Positions 50,524-58,797 of a stretch of DNA of 64,000 nt are shown piece after piece (position 1 is the stretch's first letter; each line of letters begins with the position of its first letter). The stretch is taken from assembly GCA_018434325.1 (NCBI GenBank), contig JAHDPO010000004.1, positions 248,001-312,000 of the forward strand, given 5' to 3'. The position numbers and the translations under genes were made by a program. Origin of the DNA: Clostridia bacterium (GTDB taxonomy: Bacteria > Bacillota > Peptococcia > DRI-13 > UBA5745). The notes under the pieces are model-generated. The model saw only the letters and a program-made list of their open reading frames with translations. It ran no database searches and had not been told where the DNA came from.

Positions 50524-51531
50524 TTATTTCCGTTTCAAGTAAGTGGTAGACATATCTTCGGCATAATCCCGAATTTCCTGGGAGCCGCATTTTTCCAAAG
50601 GAATACTGGTCATTCTTTCCCGGAAAATAACGACCTCTGCTTCCGGCAGATGTTTTTTGATGGCGTTGGCCATAGGCATACCATTTTCAAAAATCTCCAG
50701 AGCATGGGAGTTGCCGCAAATGAAGTTCAGACCTAATTCTTCGGCTTTGGCAATCAGATCATGACCGGGATAAACACGACTGATGGTGGCCAGCAAGGTA
50801 TCCACATCAGGATTGACCTTGATCAGCTCTTCCAGATGCTTGGCGGTAAAGCCGGTGTGGGGGAACATATGGATTACTTTTTTCATGGGGTTTTCCGGCT
50901 TGCCTACCAGGATCTTGCAGCGGGCGGCGATACTGGTTTCTTCGATATCCTCGCATTTGCGGATTTTCTTCTCGGCAGCCAGCATCTCTAAATCTTCATC
51001 TACATTCATCAGCTGATCCAGCCGGGCCATCATATCCCCTACCGTATTGATTCCCGGTAAAACGTCACCAACGTAGACGATGTTGCCGGGGATGCCGTCA
51101 TAGCATACCGTGGCAAAATGGGGCTTGTGGCCATGGAGCCAAGGCAAACCGGGATGCATGCCATGGAAGGCTTCATGGAGCTCGAAGGCTGCCAGATTAT
51201 AAGTACCCAGGTAGTACTTGATCAATACGCCGCCGGAGTTGGCAGCATCAGCAATGGGATGATGGGTAACGATAGCGTTAACGCCGGTGGCTGCTGCCAG
51301 CTCAATGGCGCTTTCCGTCATGGTCATCATCACGGCAATCTTTTTTACCTCCATCTCCGGATCGCCCCAGACCAGACCGGGGGTTTCCGTAACAGCTTTG
51401 CCGGGGATATTGGAGGTTTTCGTTACGACATAGGGATTTTTACCGCTGGCAAAATCGCCGGAGGTTTTTATGCAGCGGCCGTTAGTTAGGTCATCTAAGG
51501 CCTGAAGCACATCTTTTACGCGATAGGTCAT
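50524..51531 (-). CDS. Nif3-like dinuclear metal center protein, copy A
   Basis: A 335-residue Nif3/DUF34 (NGG1p-interacting factor 3-like) protein. Likely metal ligands are in IVTHHPIAD (about residues 90-98), ELHEAFHGMHPG and ICGNSHALE (near residue 280). The family binds two metal ions and has been linked to cyclohydrolase-like chemistry, but its role is not settled. It is the last gene of a minus-strand operon after a second copy of the same length. The ATG at 51531 is preceded by AAAGGAGAG; an in-frame ATG at 51555 has no such site. Confidence 0.7.
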   Translation of the reverse strand: MTYRVKDVLQALDDLTNGRCIKTSGDFASGKNPYVVTKTSNIPGKAVTETPGLVWGDPEMEVKKIAVMMTMTESAIELAAATGVNAIVTHHPIADAANSGGVLIKYYLGTYNLAAFELHEAFHGMHPGLPWLHGHKPHFATVCYDGIPGNIVYVGDVLPGINTVGDMMARLDQLMNVDEDLEMLAAEKKIRKCEDIEETSIAARCKILVGKPENPMKKVIHMFPHTGFTAKHLEELIKVNPDVDTLLATISRVYPGHDLIAKAEELGLNFICGNSHALEIFENGMPMANAIKKHLPEAEVVIFRERMTSIPLEKCGSQEIRDYAEDMSTTYLKRK

Positions 51532-51554
51532 TATCTTCTCTCCTTTTGAATTCA

Positions 51555-52562
51555 TTATTTCCGTTTTAAGTAAGTTCCGGCAATATTTTGACCGTAAGCC
51601 CTGATTTCCGGCGACCCGATAGCGGCAAGGGGAATGCTGGTCATTCTTTCCCGGAAAATCACTACCTCAGCTTCCGGCAGGTGATTTTGAATAGCTTGAG
51701 CTAAAGGAACACCGTTTTCGAAAATCTCCATGGCATGAGAGTTACCGCAGATAAAATTGAGGCCTAGCTCTTCAGCTTTGGCGATTAATTCGTGGCCGGG
51801 ATAAACACGGCTGATCGAGGCCAGTATGGTATCGATCTGAGGATGCTCCGTCAGCAATTGCTCCAGATGCTTTACATTAAATCCCGTATGGGGATGGATG
51901 TGGGCAATATGCTTAACAGGGTTCTCTCTTTCACCCAAATAAATCTTAGCGCCGACCTTGATGCAGGTTTCTTCCAAATCCGGACAATTACGGAGCTGGC
52001 GCTCCATCTCCAATACCTTTTCATCCTCTTCTTTATTGATCAGCAAGTTCAGCCGGTCAATCAACTCTCCCACATTGGAGATTTCCGGTAAGGCTTCGCC
52101 TACATTGACCACACAGCCCTGAATGCCACCCATAGCAATATTGGTATAATAAGGTTTATGGCCATGGAGCCAGGGGATGCCGGGATGGAGACCATGGAAG
52201 GCCTCATGGAGCTCAAAAAGGGCTAAATTATATAGTTTGAGATAGACATTAAAGAGTACGCCACCGGAGTTGGTAGCTTCAGCAACGGGATGATGGGTAA
52301 CAATAGCGTCTACCCCCGTTCCTCCCGCCAATTCGATGGCACTTTCCGTCAGAGTCATCATAACGGCAATCTTCTTGATTTCTTTTTCAGGATCACCCCA
52401 GACTAAGCCAGGCAGTTCTGTAATAGCTTTGCCGGGGATGTTGGAGGTTTTGCTCACTACAAAAGGATTTTTACCCGAAGACCAATCTGCCGAGGTTTTT
52501 AAACAACGTCCATTCGTAATATCATCCAAAGTATTTAAGAGATCTTTTACATAATAGGTCAT
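51555..52562 (-). CDS. Nif3-like dinuclear metal center protein, copy B
   Basis: A 335-residue paralogue of copy A, of exactly equal length and 23 bases upstream of it. The two are nearly identical over long stretches, such as AKAEELGLNFICGNSHA and LPEAEVVIFRERMTSIPL, and differ most in the middle (residues ~150-215). All candidate metal ligands (THHP, HEAFHGLHP, GNSHA) are conserved in both, so both could be active and may form a mixed oligomer. AAAGAGGGG precedes the ATG at 52562. The gene for a gate-domain permease lies upstream. Confidence 0.7.
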   Translation of the reverse strand: MTYYVKDLLNTLDDITNGRCLKTSADWSSGKNPFVVSKTSNIPGKAITELPGLVWGDPEKEIKKIAVMMTLTESAIELAGGTGVDAIVTHHPVAEATNSGGVLFNVYLKLYNLALFELHEAFHGLHPGIPWLHGHKPYYTNIAMGGIQGCVVNVGEALPEISNVGELIDRLNLLINKEEDEKVLEMERQLRNCPDLEETCIKVGAKIYLGERENPVKHIAHIHPHTGFNVKHLEQLLTEHPQIDTILASISRVYPGHELIAKAEELGLNFICGNSHAMEIFENGVPLAQAIQNHLPEAEVVIFRERMTSIPLAAIGSPEIRAYGQNIAGTYLKRK

Positions 52563-52684
52563 ACGTTTATTACCCCTCTTTCCGGCTAAGGCCCAATTAA
52601 AAATGTTAAAACCTGCGGGGGCAGGGCTGCGATTCAATCAAAAATAATTAAAACTATAATCTAGATACTATAAAAAACTAAAAA

Positions 52685-53770
52685 CTAGGAAACCAGGGGA
52701 GTTAACAGCCATGCGCAGAGAATGGCGTAAACCAAACGGATGACGCAGCCGATAACAGCGGCGACCATGCATTCGCTTTCGGAGAGATCCAGAATCGGAG
52801 ACCAAACGGCAGGAATCTGGCCGAAAGGAACCTGGATGGGGAAAGCGGAGTTGGCCAGCACGAAGGAACCGACAACCAGTTTGGGAAGAAGCTGAGCGCC
52901 TTCCTGCAGGTCCTTTGCTAAGGTGCTCATGGCCAGGGTGTTGGAGGTGATAATCGTCAAAACGCCGCTCTTAGGCTCAATGCCTACGATATCCAGGAAG
53001 CTGTTCAGGATTCCGTCAAGGGGCTGCCAGATACCGAAATATTCTAAAGCGCCGATAATGGAGAAGATAACCACACCGGCAGGAATGATGAATAAGAAGA
53101 CCAACTGAGCTCCTTCACGGGCAGCGCCAAAGATCGTATCCATAGGGCTGGTGGTAGGAGTAAAGCGGGGCAGATCGACGATATCCACAGCCTTGGTGTC
53201 TCTCCAGAACAGCCGCAGAAACAGGGGCACCACAAATATCGGTAAAATCAGTCCTACAACGATTACGGGGAAAACGCTGATTTTAGCATAAGTCAAAGCC
53301 ATGATGCCAAAGACGATGATGGAAAAAGAGCAAGGAGCCTGGCACAGAGTAGCAACGGCGATCTTCTGCTCGTCTCTGGTGCAGCCGGCTTTCATAACTA
53401 CGGGAGCCGCAATACGGCCGGCGGCGTTGACGTCGCCCAGGATATTGTAGATGACGCCAACGACGATAGCGGAGTTAACCTTGATGTATTTCATCAAAGG
53501 AACGAAGAGACGCATCAGGGCATCGGTAAAACCAAGACGTTCCAGAATGCGGCCGGTCATAACGCTGACGACGATGGCGGCGCCCAAATTGCGCTCATAA
53601 ATATAGAAACCAAAAATTTTCCAAGCTCTATTAAACATAGCATCATACATGCCAGAGAACCCTTCTTGGAAAAACAACAGAACAACAATGGAAAGAGCCA
53701 CTATGACAAGACCCACGTATTCTATCGGCGCCAGCTTTTTGCGATCCATTGTTTGTTTATCAGTACTCAT
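52685..53770 (-). CDS. Gate-domain membrane permease (CD0519/CD1768-like)
   Basis: A 361-residue membrane protein with about 9-10 hydrophobic segments and nucleoside-recognition/gate domain features, such as LGAAIVVSVMTGRILERLGFTDALM, VGVIYNILGDVNAAGRIAAPVVMKAG and AREGAQLVFLFIIPAGVVIF. It resembles the CD0519/CD1768 family of C. difficile membrane proteins and is distantly related to SpmA/SpmB and YjiH. The ATG has AGGAGG upstream. It is the first gene of an operon with two Nif3-like proteins; a transported nucleoside, base or pterin is only a guess. Confidence 0.65.
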   Translation of the reverse strand: MSTDKQTMDRKKLAPIEYVGLVIVALSIVVLLFFQEGFSGMYDAMFNRAWKIFGFYIYERNLGAAIVVSVMTGRILERLGFTDALMRLFVPLMKYIKVNSAIVVGVIYNILGDVNAAGRIAAPVVMKAGCTRDEQKIAVATLCQAPCSFSIIVFGIMALTYAKISVFPVIVVGLILPIFVVPLFLRLFWRDTKAVDIVDLPRFTPTTSPMDTIFGAAREGAQLVFLFIIPAGVVIFSIIGALEYFGIWQPLDGILNSFLDIVGIEPKSGVLTIITSNTLAMSTLAKDLQEGAQLLPKLVVGSFVLANSAFPIQVPFGQIPAVWSPILDLSESECMVAAVIGCVIRLVYAILCAWLLTPLVS

Positions 53771-54138
53771 TATTTTCCTCCTGTCTTAATTACAATAATT
53801 GCGGACTTAGAAACACAAAATAAAACAAATACAGGAAAAATCACCGCAGCTTGCCCCCGCAAGCCAAAACCGATGTCAGGCTTTTTCTTTTTCCGATCAC
53901 CTCCTTATAAGCTAACCATTTTAATGTCATGCTTCCATAACCCTATAAAAAGAAAAAACCGTACTCTCCTCAGTCAAATCTTTTTTGCTTCCCGAAATAT
54001 TTTTTATATTTCAAGGAGCAATCAAGAAAAACTGCGTCTCGAGTAACGGTCTTGTTGGGCTCAATTAATGGTCCCTCAGCCAGTTGTCATGAAATTGTAG
54101 TTTTAGGGAAAGCGGCCCTTTCCGACTCGCACACAGGA
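53771..54138. other. Non-coding gap with a possible leader peptide for the permease operon
   Basis: These 368 bases hold no gene I can support. On the minus strand a 29-codon frame (53841-53930) begins MTLKWLAYKEVIGKRK and is followed by the permease; it has only a weak ribosome binding site. A GCTTGC/GCAAGC hairpin (about 53849-53864), an AT-rich palindrome GAAATAT/ATATTTC (53994-54012) and a GGAAAG/CTTTCC hairpin (54107-54123) are visible. None has a known regulatory family. Confidence 0.3.
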
Positions 54139-54495
54139 TTACACGGCAAAGGTAGAAATTGGCTCTTGCAGCCTTATGACAGTCGTGGCGGTTTCTGTAG
54201 GCGAATCATAGTCCTTGCTGATAAAGCTGACCTTGATGCCCAGCTCCTGCTCAAGCAATGCCACCAGCCTCTTCTTGAAGTTGCTCAATAAAACATGATG
54301 AACTTCCGCCGTGCTATGACCTTGCTTGTCCAATACTTCTAAGGCAGTGATACGTTTATTGTGAGCCATAATCAGAATGATTTCATCATTAACAAAATAA
54401 ACCTTTTGCGATTTCACACCGTAACCGTAATGCTCCGTATTGACCTGATTGTTGATTCGCATGATTTCCTGACGTAATTCCGACAATGATAGCAT
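54139..54495 (-). CDS. MpsC/DUF2294 family protein, copy 1
   Basis: A 118-residue cytoplasmic alpha/beta protein of the DUF2294 family (named after MpsC of the cation-translocating MpsABC system in staphylococci). Conserved parts are ELRQEIMRINNQVNTEHYGYGVKSQKVYFVNDEIILIM and FKKRLVALLEQELGIKV. No mpsA/mpsB-like transporter is adjacent. The start is placed at ATG 54495, which has GGAG 9 bases upstream; two earlier in-frame starts lack such a site. A related protein is encoded at 55464-55865. Confidence 0.65.
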   Translation of the reverse strand: MLSLSELRQEIMRINNQVNTEHYGYGVKSQKVYFVNDEIILIMAHNKRITALEVLDKQGHSTAEVHHVLLSNFKKRLVALLEQELGIKVSFISKDYDSPTETATTVIRLQEPISTFAV

Positions 54496-54684
54496 CCGCT
54501 TTTTCTCCATTTTGATCAAATTTGCAAACTTGCATCATGACATGACAAGAACGACGGCAGAACCCGATTATTCCCTATCTCTATTACCGCCCTGTCTGAT
54601 TGATTCCAACAATCTTTTTTGGGCCAGGCACCTTTTCCTGCTGCTTTCCATAAAGTAAGGCATAAATGAAAGGGAGGTGGCCTT

Positions 54685-55140
54685 ATGAAGCTGGCCTTTG
54701 AACTGATTACCGGATTACCTGTACATTTTGCTCCTCATCACAAATTTAAACTCTATTTGAAAAAGGATAATGTAGTGCTGGAGGACTCCTTAGGCGAGGA
54801 CACTTTTGATTACAATGGCATGCTGCTGGCTGATTATCCCGTAACCGGTACCGGTCGTAAAGTTCTCCACAGCTACGAGCCGGGGCTGACGATCTACCAA
54901 GGCACCCCTGCCTGTCCTATCGAAGTGCCTCAGGAAGATTTTAAGGGATTATCCCTATGGCTGGACAATAATTCCATCATGTCTCAAGGAGAATTGCAGA
55001 CTTACTATCGGTTAAAGGTTTACTGCAATGATCGGGAATTTGCTGTGCCTTTGCTCTCACCTCTGATGAAAGTATACTGGGAAGGCCAGGGACTTTTCCT
55101 TATGGATCTTACCAGCCTGGATAGTCTGATCAAGCGTTGA
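54685..55140 (+). CDS. Hypothetical protein
   Basis: A 151-residue soluble-looking protein, mostly beta by appearance, which I do not recognise. It has no signal peptide or transmembrane helix. An excellent ribosome binding site (GGGAGGTGG) precedes the ATG and the codon use resembles the surrounding genes, so it is probably real. It is the only plus-strand gene between two MpsC/DUF2294 paralogues. It has no catalytic-looking motif. Confidence 0.6.
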   Translation: MKLAFELITGLPVHFAPHHKFKLYLKKDNVVLEDSLGEDTFDYNGMLLADYPVTGTGRKVLHSYEPGLTIYQGTPACPIEVPQEDFKGLSLWLDNNSIMSQGELQTYYRLKVYCNDREFAVPLLSPLMKVYWEGQGLFLMDLTSLDSLIKR

Positions 55141-55170
55141 GAGCTCAACCTTTGGCCATTTACGAAAAAA

Positions 55171-55224
55171 TAAAAACCGCAAAATAACGGGTATAACCAT
55201 ATATTATTCCCGAATTTTGCGGTT
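55171..55224. terminator. Bidirectional hairpin terminator
   Basis: AACCGCAAAAT (55175-55185) pairs perfectly with ATTTTGCGGTT (55214-55224), with an inner CGGG/CCCG. On the minus strand it is followed by TTTTATTTTTT, a strong terminator; on the plus strand the T-run is poor, but it may still end the hypothetical gene. No minus-strand gene lies directly upstream of it. Confidence 0.75.
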
Positions 55225-55410
55225 GTCTTCAGCACTCGTAAACTTAGCGGCACTTACCATTAAACCCTCAACATAATACTATGTCATATTATGATTGTGA
55301 GTTTCTTGGCGATCCCTTTTGAGTTCTCAATTCACCCGACCTATATAGTTTGTTGTGAAATAATTCGACGAAAAATTTGTTTCTCCTTCTTTTAAACTAA
55401 ACATGTGTTA
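55225..55410. other. Non-coding gap, possible small RNA on the minus strand
   Basis: No reading frame can be supported. It contains an AT-rich palindrome CATAATA/TATTATG (55272-55293). The region lies between two terminators on the minus strand, so a short minus-strand RNA ending at 55171 is possible, but I see no convincing promoter. Confidence 0.3.
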
Positions 55411-55453
55411 AAAAAAATTAAAACAGGCAACTGGGCAGTCGCCTGTTTTAATT
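55411..55453 (-). terminator. Terminator of the second MpsC/DUF2294 gene
   Basis: AATTAAAACAGGC (55416-55428) pairs perfectly with GCCTGTTTTAATT (55441-55453). On the minus strand a run of T follows (55411-55417 in complement). It lies 10 bases after the stop of the gene at 55464-55865. Confidence 0.9.
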
Positions 55454-55463
55454 TTTCTATTCT

Positions 55464-55865
55464 TTATTTTAATGGAAAATCCACAGACTGTCCGCCTTCT
55501 TTCAGCTTTAACGTAGGCAACAGTTCTTCTAAGGGGCGTTCTAATATAGTTATACTTATAGATATCTCCAAATGGGGGTCGTAGTCCTTTAAATGGGCCA
55601 GAACCTTCAGGCCAAAATGTTCTTCCATAGCCCGGACGAAACGGTCTTTAAACTCAATAATCAAGGCGATATCCATTAACTTCGTCGTAGTGGTATCCTT
55701 TTTATCAACCATAGAGAGAACTTTGACACGGCTGTTATTAGCGATAATCAAGATTTTGTCCTGCAATATCTCTACTTTTTGTGAGCGTAAACCCTGGTTG
55801 AACACTTCCATATTGACCCTATTATTGACTTTAATGATTTCTTGTTTAAATTCCCCCATTTGCAT
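55464..55865 (-). CDS. MpsC/DUF2294 family protein, copy 2
   Basis: A 133-residue DUF2294 protein related to the one at 54139-54495: FKQEIIKVNNRVNMEVFNQGLRSQKVEILQDKILIIANNSRV lines up with the same region of copy 1, with moderate similarity. It has a longer C-terminal tail ending in a Leu-rich and Lys/Glu-rich segment. The ATG at 55865 has GGGGGCGA upstream. It is monocistronic, with its own terminator. Function unknown beyond the family name. Confidence 0.65.
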   Translation of the reverse strand: MQMGEFKQEIIKVNNRVNMEVFNQGLRSQKVEILQDKILIIANNSRVKVLSMVDKKDTTTTKLMDIALIIEFKDRFVRAMEEHFGLKVLAHLKDYDPHLEISISITILERPLEELLPTLKLKEGGQSVDFPLK

Positions 55866-55950
55866 GAGCTTCGCCCCCGGTTTAGTTTCTGCTTATATTA
55901 TAACAATATTGTGAAAAAAGAGCAATATCCTCTACTTCCTCTCGTAATAC

Positions 55951-56403
55951 TTATCTGCAATTAAAAACCTCAGCTGGTAAACTTCCTTTCAGCTCATCAT
56001 AATACTTCAAATGTCTGAGCTTTTGGGTAATCAGACCTGTTAACTCCGGCCAATAATCGGGAGCCTCCCTGATAAAGTCCCGATAGCCTTGTTCCAAAAT
56101 TTGATTAGCTAACGATTCATTCCAGGGTCTTATGACCCGGCGGGCCTCTTTTTGTAAAAATGACAAATAGCTCATACATTCCCAATATTCTTCAAGAGCT
56201 AAAAAAAGACGGTGCCAGCGCCAAACAGGCTCTTGCCGCAAATATCGCACCATCACCTTTTTGAGGCGGAAAAGGGGGATCTCCCCCTTCTCCGCCTCGC
56301 CGGCGCCCGCGTCGCCTTCATAGCAAGGCTGAAAACCCAGCCGGCGGCATAATCGCCACTGGGCAGGCCAAAACTTGTGTTGCAGTTGCAGACGAAAATC
56401 CAT
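55951..56403 (-). CDS. Hypothetical protein downstream of spoVAE
   Basis: A 150-residue protein rich in Trp, Arg and Tyr (FWPAQWRLCRRLGFQPCYEG; VWRWHRLFLALEEYWECMSYL), predicted soluble and alpha-helical. I do not recognise the family. It starts 23 bases after spoVAE in the same direction, with AGAGGTG before the ATG at 56403, so it is probably part of the spoVAD-spoVAE transcript and may be a sporulation gene. Confidence 0.6.
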   Translation of the reverse strand: MDFRLQLQHKFWPAQWRLCRRLGFQPCYEGDAGAGEAEKGEIPLFRLKKVMVRYLRQEPVWRWHRLFLALEEYWECMSYLSFLQKEARRVIRPWNESLANQILEQGYRDFIREAPDYWPELTGLITQKLRHLKYYDELKGSLPAEVFNCR

Positions 56404-56426
56404 AAAACACCTCTGCTTTGTCGTTA

Positions 56427-56795
56427 TCAACCTTTGGGATTACATACCGCAGCCACGATCACACCCATGATAATAGCTACAGAAATACCCACGGCTCCGG
56501 CCTTTAAACCGCCGCCAACGGCCTGCAAGAAACCTTCCTTAGCCCCTTCGATAGCCCCTTGAGCCATAGAGTGGCCAAAGCCCGATAAAGGTATTGCCGC
56601 CCCGGAGCCGCCGAAATCGATAAGAGGCTTATACAGTCCAAAAGCACTGAGAATGGCGCCGGCACTGACGTAACCTACCAGGACATGAGCCGGAGTGACT
56701 TTAAAAGGCGTCAAGTCCATGATTAGTTGACCGAGAGCACAAATAGCTCCCCCGGTAATAAAAGCTTTTAAAAAAACAGGCAGCATTTCTGACAT
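56427..56795 (-). CDS. spoVAE: Stage V sporulation protein AE
   Basis: A 122-residue membrane protein with four hydrophobic segments. AFITGGAICALGQLIMDLT, the GYVSAGAILSAFGLYKPLIDFGGSGAAIPLSGFGHSMAQGA core and the C-terminal AVGISVAIIMGVIVAAV match SpoVAE (SpoVAEb type). SpoVA proteins form the channel that moves dipicolinic acid into the forespore and out on germination. GGGGGAAT precedes the ATG at 56795, one base from the spoVAD stop. Confidence 0.93.
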   Translation of the reverse strand: MSEMLPVFLKAFITGGAICALGQLIMDLTPFKVTPAHVLVGYVSAGAILSAFGLYKPLIDFGGSGAAIPLSGFGHSMAQGAIEGAKEGFLQAVGGGLKAGAVGISVAIIMGVIVAAVCNPKG

Positions 56796-56796
56796 A

Positions 56797-57819
56797 TTAA
56801 TTCCCCCTTTCCAAGCAGACTGCATGAGCTATAGTGGGTATAGTTTCCCCTTGGAAAGAGGTAGCCGGAGACAGCAGAGCGCCGGTGCCTACAAAAAGAA
56901 TGCGATTCAAAGGTTTGTTCCAGCGTCCCTCTAAAAACAACGGGCCTAACACCACCGCCGAGCAGCCGCAACCGCTGGCGCCGCTATGGGCATCCTGGCT
57001 TTCGTTGTAAACAAATAGTCCGCAATCAGTAACCGGCTCCGCATTTAAATTAGCTTTTTTGAAAAAATCCAGTAAAACCTTATTGCCCAGGGAACCTAGA
57101 TCACCGGTGACAATACAATCATAATCAGCCATTCCCCTGCCGGTATCGGCAAAGTGAGCCATAATCGTATCGAAGGCTGCCGGAGCCATGGCCGAGCCCA
57201 TATCGTTGCTGTCCTGCACCCCCAGATCATTAACCTTTCCTATGGTAGCCATGGTCAGCCGCCAGTTGGCAGTGCCGCCGGCTTCAGCAGAGCCAAGAAT
57301 ATAGGCGCCGGCGCCGGTGACGGTCCATTGAGCGGTCATCGCCCTTTGGCTGCCCAGTTCTGTAGGAAAACGCAGTTCCTTTTCGGCGGAGTTATGATGG
57401 CTGACAGCAGCCGCGCCTATTTTTTCGCCGAAACCGCCGTCAATCAATATTCCTGCCAAAGTTATACCTTCCGCTAAAGTGGAACAAGCCCCATAAAGAC
57501 CAAAAAAAGGTACACCCAGCTCTCTGGCCGTGAAATTGGAGGAAATGATTTGATTAAGAAGATCACCGGCAAAAAGGAAATCCAAATCCTGAGGCTGCCA
57601 GCCCATTTTGGCCAGCACTAATTCCACACTGTATTGCATAAGCCGCTGCTCGGCTTTTTCCCAGGAGTCCTGACCCAATAATGGGTCCTCGCTCACCATA
57701 TCAAAATAGCTTCCCAAGGGTCCTTCCCCTTCTCTTGGGCCGGTTATCGCAGCCCAATTAAGGATTACCGGCCGATTGGGAAAAGAAATTGTCTGAGCGC
57801 CCATTTTCTTTAACGCCAT
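56797..57819 (-). CDS. spoVAD: Stage V sporulation protein AD
   Basis: A 340-residue protein with the thiolase-like fold of SpoVAD, which binds dipicolinic acid. Typical blocks are NRPVILNWAAITGPREGEGPLGSYFDMV, ARELGVPFFGLYGACSTLAEGI and SHHNSAEKELRFPTELGSQR, and SGASGCGCSAVVLGP near the end. GGAGAGG is 9 bases before the ATG at 57819. spoVAC, normally just upstream, is absent here: the next gene upstream is a lipoprotein. It is the first gene of the spoVAD-spoVAE unit. Confidence 0.94.
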   Translation of the reverse strand: MALKKMGAQTISFPNRPVILNWAAITGPREGEGPLGSYFDMVSEDPLLGQDSWEKAEQRLMQYSVELVLAKMGWQPQDLDFLFAGDLLNQIISSNFTARELGVPFFGLYGACSTLAEGITLAGILIDGGFGEKIGAAAVSHHNSAEKELRFPTELGSQRAMTAQWTVTGAGAYILGSAEAGGTANWRLTMATIGKVNDLGVQDSNDMGSAMAPAAFDTIMAHFADTGRGMADYDCIVTGDLGSLGNKVLLDFFKKANLNAEPVTDCGLFVYNESQDAHSGASGCGCSAVVLGPLFLEGRWNKPLNRILFVGTGALLSPATSFQGETIPTIAHAVCLERGN

Positions 57820-57880
57820 ATTATCCGTCCTCTCCTTCGCAGTCATATTTATTCTGCCTAGGAAAGGAAGGAAATATTCA

Positions 57881-58582
57881 CTAATTATTCATCTCTACAT
57901 CCGGCGGCACAATAAACAGGCTGTCTGCCGGAGCACCGGTCTGGATCTCTGTGAGCTCCAGGCTGTACCAGCCGTTATCATCCGTACCGATATATTTGAC
58001 AGGCAAGCCTAAGGTTTTGCTGATCCAGATTTTTAAAACGCCGAACTCATCCTCCGTCTCCACCACCTGACAGGATAAGCCGGACAAAGTCTCTTCCCCC
58101 ACCGTCTTGAAACGGTAGACCTGATCATTGAGCAAAGCTTCCGTATTGGGAACGAGGCCCATATCGTCGCCGGCTTCCATCATCCGGTAACCGATCTTTT
58201 CCGGCAAGCTGTAATATACTGTGGACTGGCCGTCGCAAATGGATACGGACTGGCTTTCCCCTTCCCGGGTAACCATTTTGACCAGCTGATCTTTTTTGTA
58301 ATATTCGTAGATAAATTCATTATTGCTGCTGTTAAATTTGGCGGTATAGCTGATGTTTTGGATGTCCAGGCCTTTGGATAAAAGGGCGTGGATCTCTTGG
58401 TGATCCTTCTCTTTATCCGCTTCGGCGTCCGTTGCCGGCTCTGTATCCTCCGTCGGGTTATTCTCGGGATCGCTGGCGGCAGGCGGCGGAGAAACCGGGG
58501 TTTCTACAGGCTTATTGCCACAGGCGGTAATCGCTAACAAAATCAAAATCATGAGCAGGTAAAAGCTTTTCTTTTTCAACAA
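57881..58582 (-). CDS. Lipoprotein with LolA/DUF4412-like domain
   Basis: A 233-residue predicted lipoprotein: basic start, hydrophobic helix and lipobox LAITAC (Cys about 21), followed by a Pro/Glu/Asp-rich linker (~25-60). The rest (IHALLSKGLDIQNISYTAKFNS..., then SICDGQSTVYYSLPE) resembles LolA-like outer-membrane lipoprotein-sorting folds used in Firmicutes for surface proteins of unknown role. The start is TTG 58582 with AAGGAGAG 7 bases upstream. Its relation to the spoVA unit is unclear. Confidence 0.7.
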   Translation of the reverse strand: MLKKKSFYLLMILILLAITACGNKPVETPVSPPPAASDPENNPTEDTEPATDAEADKEKDHQEIHALLSKGLDIQNISYTAKFNSSNNEFIYEYYKKDQLVKMVTREGESQSVSICDGQSTVYYSLPEKIGYRMMEAGDDMGLVPNTEALLNDQVYRFKTVGEETLSGLSCQVVETEDEFGVLKIWISKTLGLPVKYIGTDDNGWYSLELTEIQTGAPADSLFIVPPDVEMNN

Positions 58583-58683
58583 GGTCACTCTCCTTCCCAA
58601 ATTTTATGATATCACGAAAAAAACCATTAGAAAAGAAACTCAAACTTAAATTATCATTAAGATTTTAAATAAAAAAGTAATAC

Positions 58684-58712
58684 TGGACAAACAGTCCGTT
58701 ATATAGTATAAC
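58684..58712 (+). promoter_or_regulatory. Promoter of the ccpN-ppsR-ppdK operon
   Basis: TGGACA (58684-58689) and TATAAC (58707-58712) are separated by 17 bases. GTTATA-tag-TATAAC (58698-58712), a perfect inverted repeat, covers the -10 box and could be an operator, possibly for CcpN itself. Confidence 0.6.
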
Positions 58713-58797
58713 ATTATTATTGATTAAAACACAATTATGTCATCATATATACTGGTTTGGCGGCAAACGACAGCCAGTTTAGTAGGAGGTGAATTTT

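Noticed and set aside
53994-54012. AT-rich palindrome GAAATAT/ATATTTC as an operator or terminator
   Set aside because: It is too AT-rich to be significant by itself, has no T-tract, and no adjacent promoter could be assigned.
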